DNA from: DASQDN01 sp035630195
GTDB taxonomy: Bacteria > Acidobacteriota > Terriglobia > Bryobacterales > Bryobacteraceae
Reading direction: 5' to 3'
Assembly (NCBI GenBank): GCA_035630195.1
Contig: DASQLD010000504.1
Location: forward strand, 1 to 29,000
DNA: 29,000 nt
The stretch's first letter is position 1; the number at the start of each line of letters is the position of its first letter. Positions 24,985-29,000 of this stretch are shown here, piece by piece. A program made the position numbers and the translations under genes. Below the pieces are notes generated by a model that worked only from the letters and a program-made list of their open reading frames with translations, was not told the DNA's origin and searched no databases.

Positions 24985-25011
24985 AAGGAGATGGTATGAG
25001 GTGGCGTCTTG
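24985..25011 (+). promoter_or_regulatory. Two-codon leader ORF and weak TTG start before the next gene
   Basis: AAGGAG at 24985-24990 abuts ATG at 24991, but the frame reads ATG-GTA-TGA and stops at once. The gene itself continues in the same frame only from TTG at 25009, preceded by GAGGTGG at 24998-25004. No ATG or GTG fits before the conserved methyltransferase region, so TTG is the best start. The arrangement may lower or couple translation, or it may mark a mutated start. The bases from 24883 on contain no other gene. Confidence 0.4.
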
Positions 25012-26187
25012 GCAGTCTTTTATGAATCAATCGAAGGCTGGTTCGACTTCGACGACATCTACGAGCTCGCGATTCGGCGGTGCGGGAGCAAGCCCGCCCG
25101 GTTCGTGGAAGTCGGCGCGTATAAAGGACGCTCCACCTGTTATCTCGCAGAGCGAATTCGCGAGACGGGTCTGGATATTCGTTTAGATGTGGTTGACACG
25201 TTTGCCGGCGATCCGCATGTCGGTCATGGCGATTCGTGGCGGGAATTCGCGGCCAACCTTGAGCGCGCGGGCCTGCTTTCCACTCTCACCCCGCACCGCT
25301 GCCTGAGCGTCGACGCGGCCGCCGCGTTCGCTAATCAAACGTTGGATTTCGTGTTTATCGACGCGGCCCACAGCTTCGAAACGGTCAGGCGCGACCTCGC
25401 GGCATGGTGGCCAAAATTACGGGAGGGCGGGTTGATCGCTGGACATGATTACACCCATGGTCCCGAGGTCAAGGCGGCCGTCGATGCGTTTGTGGCCGCG
25501 CGCGGCCTTGGCCGTGCATTTCGGCCAAGCCGTAACTCATGGATGATCTACAAAACCCTGACGATCGACGCCGCGTATTGCGTCAATCTCACTCGGCGTC
25601 CCGACCGCCGCCAGATGGCGACGGCGCAGTTCGAGGCGGTGGGGCTTTCGGCGCAGGTCGCCTTTTTCGATGCGATCGACGGAACACTGCTCACGCATGC
25701 CGGTGCGGTGTCCGATGGGCAGGCAGGCTGCTGCATGAGCCATTTGGCCGTGCTAAGAGCCGCTCTGGTGCAAGGGCATCGTCACGTCCTGGTGTTCGAG
25801 GATGATGTCCAACTGGTCGAGGATTTCACTCCAAGGCTCGATGCCGCTTTAGCACGCTGCCCAGCGTCGTACGATCTCTGCTACGTTGGCGCGATTTGCC
25901 GGGCCTCCTGGGGCAATTTTCTGTATCCATTTGATGATCTTCTGGCACGCGCTGGATCGGTTTGCGGCACCCACGCTTACATCGCAAATCTGGATTGCCA
26001 CCCCGCCATCGAGGCAAATCTTGGCGGTGCACGAAACGTCATCGACAATTGGTACGCGACCGAGCTTCAGTCGCGCGGTAACTGCTATGTCTGCACACCC
26101 TATCTGGCGGCTCAATCGTCGGGCTTCAGCGACATCGCCAAAGAATTCAATGCCAACGGATCTTACGCGGACTACGTGTGGCGATGA
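25009..26187 (+). CDS. Fusion: class I methyltransferase plus GT25-type glycosyltransferase
   Basis: This 392-residue protein has two enzymes. Residues 25-150 form a class I SAM-dependent methyltransferase of the Methyltransf_24 kind: FVEVGAYKGRST at 32-43 (glycine motif I), FVFIDAAHS with D118 and H121, and GGLIAGHDY at 140-148. Residues 188-370 form a GT25 (LPS-type) glycosyltransferase: AYCVNLTRRPDRR from 189, the serine-histidine-leucine entry CMSHLAVLRAAL near 240-252 and the VFEDDVQL motif with E264-D265-D266. It would transfer and possibly methylate a sugar on a surface or secreted glycan. The start is a TTG (see the leader feature). The stop overlaps the next start by ATGA at 26184, so the two fused enzymes are coupled. 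Substrates cannot be told from sequence. Confidence 0.85.
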   Translation: MAVFYESIEGWFDFDDIYELAIRRCGSKPARFVEVGAYKGRSTCYLAERIRETGLDIRLDVVDTFAGDPHVGHGDSWREFAANLERAGLLSTLTPHRCLSVDAAAAFANQTLDFVFIDAAHSFETVRRDLAAWWPKLREGGLIAGHDYTHGPEVKAAVDAFVAARGLGRAFRPSRNSWMIYKTLTIDAAYCVNLTRRPDRRQMATAQFEAVGLSAQVAFFDAIDGTLLTHAGAVSDGQAGCCMSHLAVLRAALVQGHRHVLVFEDDVQLVEDFTPRLDAALARCPASYDLCYVGAICRASWGNFLYPFDDLLARAGSVCGTHAYIANLDCHPAIEANLGGARNVIDNWYATELQSRGNCYVCTPYLAAQSSGFSDIAKEFNANGSYADYVWR

Positions 26188-27698
26188 TCGGCGCGGCGAC
26201 TCCCGAAAACAGCTCGATCCCTCAAATATTGTCAAAGGTTGTCGTATCGTTCCACATGGACAATATTCCAGACAGTATCGTGACCAGCCAAAGGCTTGTT
26301 CTGAAAAGATTCGTTCCCTCGGATTTCGAGGTGCGGCAGATATTGACGCGCGGGTCGCATGCCGCGGCCATCGATGACTTCATGACAAATACCGCGCACG
26401 ACCTTGTCGTCATCTTGGATATCGACTGCGTCCCGCTCAATAGCCACGCGATACCGGCTCTGGCCGCGCACGCGGCACGCGGCCAACTCGCCGGATGCGT
26501 TCAGAGGGCCAACCACCTCAGCAACGAAGGCCATCTCTATGTCGGGCCATTCTGCATGGCAGTGACCATGCATCTCTGGAAGCAACTAGGCTGTCCTTCA
26601 TTCGCACCGACGGACCGCGGTGATGTCGGAGAAGAATTAACCTACCGGTGTGAAGCGCTTGGACACCCGGTTCACACGATCTGGCCGTCATCGGTTGGGA
26701 CGGCACAATGGAAGCTGACCGATGACCGCGAGTTTGGTTTGAATACGGAGTACGAAGGGACCTTCTTCCACACCTTCGGAATCCGCGAGCCTGCGAATCA
26801 GCGGCAATTCATCGAGCGTTGTCAGCGCATCATGGAGATGTCCCCTGAGCCGAATAGAGGCCCGGAACCGCCCGCGGCCGGTCAAGCCCAGCCAGGCGGC
26901 ATGCCCTTAGACACAGCTACTACGACTGGCGGAGGAGTCCGAATCGAGAGCGACAAACACTATTGGCATCGCTACACGGATGCGTACGAGCAAGCCTTCG
27001 TTTCGCTTGGCGATGCCGCCGACATCCTGGAATTCGGGGTGTTGGAGGGTGGATCGATCCGCTGGCTCGCCAATCGCTTTCGCCGCGCCATGATTGTCGG
27101 TGTCGACATCGCTGCCCCTACGCCGGCTTGGCCACACGGCGATCGCATCGAGTACGTTCAGGCGGATCAGGGCGACGCTGGCGCGATCGACGCGATGTTC
27201 GCCCGGTTTGGCCGCCGCTTCGATCTGATCGTGGATGATGGCAGCCATTTGCCGCCGCACCAGGCCTCTTGCCTGATCAAAGCCTTTCCATTCATTCAGC
27301 CGGGCGGTCTCTATATCCTTGAAGACGTCCATACGTCGCATCCGGAAAATCCCGACTTCAGGCAGTTCAATCCGCCAGGCACAGCCAATTGCCTGCATGT
27401 CTTGCTAGCCATGCGACACCTGAAGGAGTGCGCTGAGCCTCTTTCGAATGAAATCGCCTCGGCGCTGACCACGCCCGGCTTTTTCTCAAAGGACGATCTC
27501 TTTTACTTGTTCGGCGCAATCGGAACGATCAATCTTTATAGACGGACGATTTTGCCCCTGCGTTGCTACCGTTGCGGTTCTAGCGCGTTCGATTATACTC
27601 GACTACGATGCCGCTGCGGCGTCGATTTGTATGCCGCGGCGGACTCGATGTCGTTTCTGCTGTGGAAGGCGGGCCGGCAAGCGACCGCTCCAAGTTAG
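26184..27698 (+). CDS. Fusion: glycosyltransferase-like, class I methyltransferase and C-terminal four-cysteine knuckle
   Basis: The start is ATG at 26184, which overlaps the previous stop; a GTG at 26178 is possible but less likely. The product has 504 residues. The N-terminal 220 residues look like a glycosyltransferase-type fold with LDIDCVPL (D79-x-D81) and a later VGPFCMAVTMHLWKQLG and GDVGEELTYRCEALG, but the family is not clear to me. A Pro/Gly/Thr-rich linker follows (about 225-250). Residues 270-440 are a methyltransferase: LEFGVLEGGS at 282-291, DLIVDDGSH at 347-355 and GGLYILEDVH after it. The end holds C461-x2-C464 and C476-x-C478, a probable zinc ribbon. It is the mirror order of the preceding gene (methyltransferase then transferase). 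It likely works with it on the same glycan. Confidence 0.8.
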   Translation: MIGAATPENSSIPQILSKVVVSFHMDNIPDSIVTSQRLVLKRFVPSDFEVRQILTRGSHAAAIDDFMTNTAHDLVVILDIDCVPLNSHAIPALAAHAARGQLAGCVQRANHLSNEGHLYVGPFCMAVTMHLWKQLGCPSFAPTDRGDVGEELTYRCEALGHPVHTIWPSSVGTAQWKLTDDREFGLNTEYEGTFFHTFGIREPANQRQFIERCQRIMEMSPEPNRGPEPPAAGQAQPGGMPLDTATTTGGGVRIESDKHYWHRYTDAYEQAFVSLGDAADILEFGVLEGGSIRWLANRFRRAMIVGVDIAAPTPAWPHGDRIEYVQADQGDAGAIDAMFARFGRRFDLIVDDGSHLPPHQASCLIKAFPFIQPGGLYILEDVHTSHPENPDFRQFNPPGTANCLHVLLAMRHLKECAEPLSNEIASALTTPGFFSKDDLFYLFGAIGTINLYRRTILPLRCYRCGSSAFDYTRLRCRCGVDLYAAADSMSFLLWKAGRQATAPS

Positions 27699-27933
27699 AA
27701 TTGCAGTTGAGACTGCCTTTACGGACAGATCGGGCACAACCGCCATGCTCCGGCGGCTGCGTTATCCGTAGCAGTCAAGGCGGCGCGAAGGCGCACCGCG
27801 TTAGCGGCTTGGCCTTGACGGCTCCCTCTTCAGACTGGAGGCCTAGGGAGCAGGCGTTTTGAGCGACCCACCGGGAGCGTCCCCGAAGGGCATAACACCT
27901 AATCCCCTGCCTGTTCATGGCGAATTGATAGAA
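27699..27933. other. Non-coding spacer between the glycosylation genes and mobile debris
   Basis: No credible gene is visible in these 235 bases. The stretch holds a small inverted repeat, CCGCC at 27740-27744 with GGCGG at 27752-27756, and then the branched structure listed at 27774-27819. A run of T that would make a standard rho-independent terminator is absent. Its 3' end probably belongs to the flank of the rve-type transposase remnant. Confidence 0.5.
27774..27819. repeat. Branched inverted repeat (outer 8-bp stem enclosing two hairpins)
   Basis: GTCAAGGC (27774-27781) pairs perfectly with GCCTTGAC (27812-27819). Inside lie two further perfect hairpins, GCGC-GAAG-GCGC (27783-27794) and CCGC-GTTA-GCGG (27796-27807). 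Together they form a three-way junction of 46 bases. It could serve as transcript end, recombination target or element end; no T-tract follows. Confidence 0.6.
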
Positions 27934-28218
27934 TCACGCCGCGATTGGCGTTTGATACAACCCTCGACAGTGCCTCCGCCACTGGTACGAATCGAGACCT
28001 ATCGTTGATGATCCTTCAACCGTCGGCTCTGGCAGACGTCCTTCCCGTCCAGCATGGGTTCGATGGATATTATAGAAATTTTGAAAATCGAATAGCTTCG
28101 TCCCGAGATCAGCCGTGGTCCAGAATAGGATCCGATCGAGGTACTCGCGCCGAACCGTCCCGATTAGTCGCTCTACGAAAAGATGCGAAAGCGGCACGTA
28201 CGGAACAGTCTTAATTTC
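27934..28218 (-). pseudogene. rve-family transposase (IS481/IS3-like), C-terminal remnant
   Basis: Read on the minus strand, the fragment encodes EIKTVPYVPLSHLFVERLIG, followed by VRREYLDRILFW, LFDFQNFYNIHRTHAGREGR and a natural-looking end GLYQTPIAA. This matches the C-terminal part of rve integrase-type transposases; the E of FVERLIG is probably the last residue of the DDE triad. The N-terminal two-thirds, with the first two catalytic Asp, are missing. Recognisable homology stops at 28218, exactly where the IS6-type element seems to begin. The open frame continues to 28260, but those codons belong to the neighbouring element. It cannot make an active transposase. Confidence 0.8.
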
Positions 28219-28258
28219 GGCATTGTCAACTTGGGCACGAAACTGAAAGACTGGTGCC

Positions 28259-28668
28259 ATGAAGAGCGACCGGTCTCGTTACTCAGGCTATCGGTTCCCT
28301 TCCGAGGTCATCAGCTATGCGATTTGGGCGCACTATCGCTTCGGTCTGAGCTTCCGAGATGTCGAGGATCTTCTCGCCGAGCGAGGAGTGATCGTATCGT
28401 ACGAGACGATTCGATGCTGGTGTCGAAAGTTCGGTCCTGGCTATGCTAGAAAATTGAAGCGTCGAGAGGGACGGCTGGGCGACCGGGCGACCACTGGTAT
28501 TTGGACGAGGTCTTCATTCGAATCAACGGCCAACAGCAGTACCTGTGGCGGGCCGTAGATCAAGACGGCGACGTGATCGACATCATGGTCCAGCCGCATC
28601 GTGATCAGCACGCGGCAGAGCGGTTCTTTCGAAGACTCTTGCGCGGCCAAGGTGCGGAACCATTGCGT
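28259..28668 (+). pseudogene. IS6-family transposase, frameshifted and 3'-truncated
   Basis: The first frame from ATG 28259 encodes YRFPSEVISYAIW, FGLSFRDVEDLLAERGVIVS and YETIRCWCRKFGPGYARKLK, unmistakable IS6-family N-terminal sequence. After RRE-GRLGD the frame shifts; the continuation from about 28494 reads WYLDEVFIRINGQQQYLWRA, then VDQDGDVIDIMVQPHRDQHA and AERFFRRLLRGQGAEPLR. The shift is explained by an 8-base tandem duplication, GGGCGACC at 28477-28484 and 28485-28492; removing one copy restores RLGDHWYLDEVF. The first catalytic Asp (in LDEVF) is kept; the second Asp and the Glu lay in the lost 3' part. It is therefore inactive. Confidence 0.88.
28477..28492 (+). repeat. 8-bp tandem duplication disrupting the IS6 transposase
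   Basis: GGGCGACC occurs twice in direct succession (28477-28484 and 28485-28492). Family sequence expects a single copy, since its deletion joins the two transposase frames without a gap. An 8-bp length is not a multiple of three, which explains the frameshift. Confidence 0.85.
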
Positions 28669-29000
28669 AGCGCTTCTGTCAGCTGCGCGGTCGCCGATCG
28701 CTCCGTAGACTTTTGCGCTTTTTCAATGGTGTGCCTAGCGTAGTATTCAGGACTGGGTTTGTCGGACCGGTAGCTCGCGATTGCCCGAATCACCTCTTCC
28801 GGTTCGTCTCCTCTCGCTAAAGCGCGATTTGCATAGGCCCAGTCACGTTCAGATTGCGTAATCCCATCCCCCGCTGCTCGGGACTGTCCGACATTGCTGG
28901 CGTGACCCATTCGAGTGCTCCTTACATCATTCGGATACTCCGGAAATCGCGACGGAGTGTACACTTCCTCCGTGAGATTTTGGACACGGACGAAATGCGG
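28669..29000 (-). pseudogene. RepB-type plasmid primase-like fragment (C-terminal part, runs off window)
   Basis: The minus-strand frame is open from the right window edge (bases 29000-28965 have no stop and lead into a GTG at 28964) down to a stop at 28605. Its recognisable part reads TQSERDWAYANRALARGDEP, EEVIRAIASYRSDKPSPEYY and ARHTIEKAQKS, which resembles the C-terminal segment of RepB-like DNA primases from plasmids and mobilizable elements. After residue N of TEALRN the frame enters the antisense of the IS6 remnant, so the natural C-terminus has probably been replaced by about 20 foreign residues. The N-terminal part, which would hold any catalytic residues, is outside the window. The assignment rests on remembered family sequence and is moderate. 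Confidence 0.55.

Larger units (their letters stand above)
28219..28668 (+). mobile_element. IS6-family insertion sequence remnant
   Basis: The left end is placed at 28219 (GGCATTGTCAAC), where homology to the rve remnant stops; its first bases resemble the GGCA-x-TGT start of IS6-family ends. The transposase ATG is 40 bases further. On the right the element breaks off near 28668, inside the transposase gene, and unrelated sequence follows, so no right inverted repeat remains. Borders are estimates from where coding similarity begins and ends. Confidence 0.55.

Noticed and set aside
27774..27819. Rho-independent terminator
   Set aside because: Hairpins are present, but no T-tract follows the 3' stem, so terminator function is not supported.
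27740..27910. Integron attC site
   Set aside because: GTTAGCG and GCATAAC occur here, but they do not fit the RYYYAAC/GTTRRRY core sites with paired R and L boxes, and no integrase gene or cassette is present.
1..29000. CRISPR array, tRNA or rRNA genes
   Set aside because: No regularly spaced identical repeats, no cloverleaf with an anticodon arm and no rRNA-like sequence were noticed on either strand; the only tandem repeats seen are the 24-base coding units and the 8-bp duplication.

Overview
The window is high-GC, densely packed bacterial DNA, and almost every gene is on the plus strand. Bases 1-22656 are the distal part of a contractile phage-tail-like injection system of the extracellular type (eCIS, related to PVC/Afp particles). 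Recognisable parts, in order, are a DUF4255/Pvc16-type cap protein, a Pvc15-type AAA+ ATPase, a DUF4157 'eCIS core' protein, a tube-adaptor protein, a LysM-like protein, a gpD-type hub, a gpV-type spike, a PAAR-like tip, a gp25 wedge protein, two large baseplate-J-type proteins, a P2 gpI-type tail protein and a 1566-residue DUF6519 protein. Many junctions are ATGA overlaps and the others leave gaps of at most about 16 bases, so this reads as one translationally coupled operon. Sheath, inner tube and tape-measure genes are not in the window and presumably lie upstream of base 1, because the first gene is cut by the window edge.

Bases 22660-27698 hold three large sugar-transfer or methylation genes. 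The first follows the DUF6519 gene after three bases and has three GT-A-type modules. After a 125-base gap come a methyltransferase-GT25 fusion and then a protein with the reverse order, glycosyltransferase-like followed by methyltransferase, ending in a four-cysteine knuckle. By position they may decorate the injection particle or its fibre. That is an inference; they could equally act on lipopolysaccharide or another surface glycan.

Bases 27699-29000 are mobile-element debris: a compact branched inverted-repeat structure, a 5'-truncated rve-family transposase on the minus strand, an IS6-family transposase broken by an 8-bp tandem duplication and truncated at its 3' end, and a minus-strand fragment resembling the tail of a RepB-type plasmid primase, which runs off the window. 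The injection and glycosylation cluster therefore ends against a boundary of stacked insertions.

The organism is probably a Gram-negative soil or sediment bacterium. GC-rich codon use, an eCIS with DUF4157 and DUF6519 proteins, and GT25-type enzymes would fit Acidobacteriota or a proteobacterium. No rRNA or other marker gene is present, so the phylum is a guess. No tRNA, rRNA or CRISPR array was seen.
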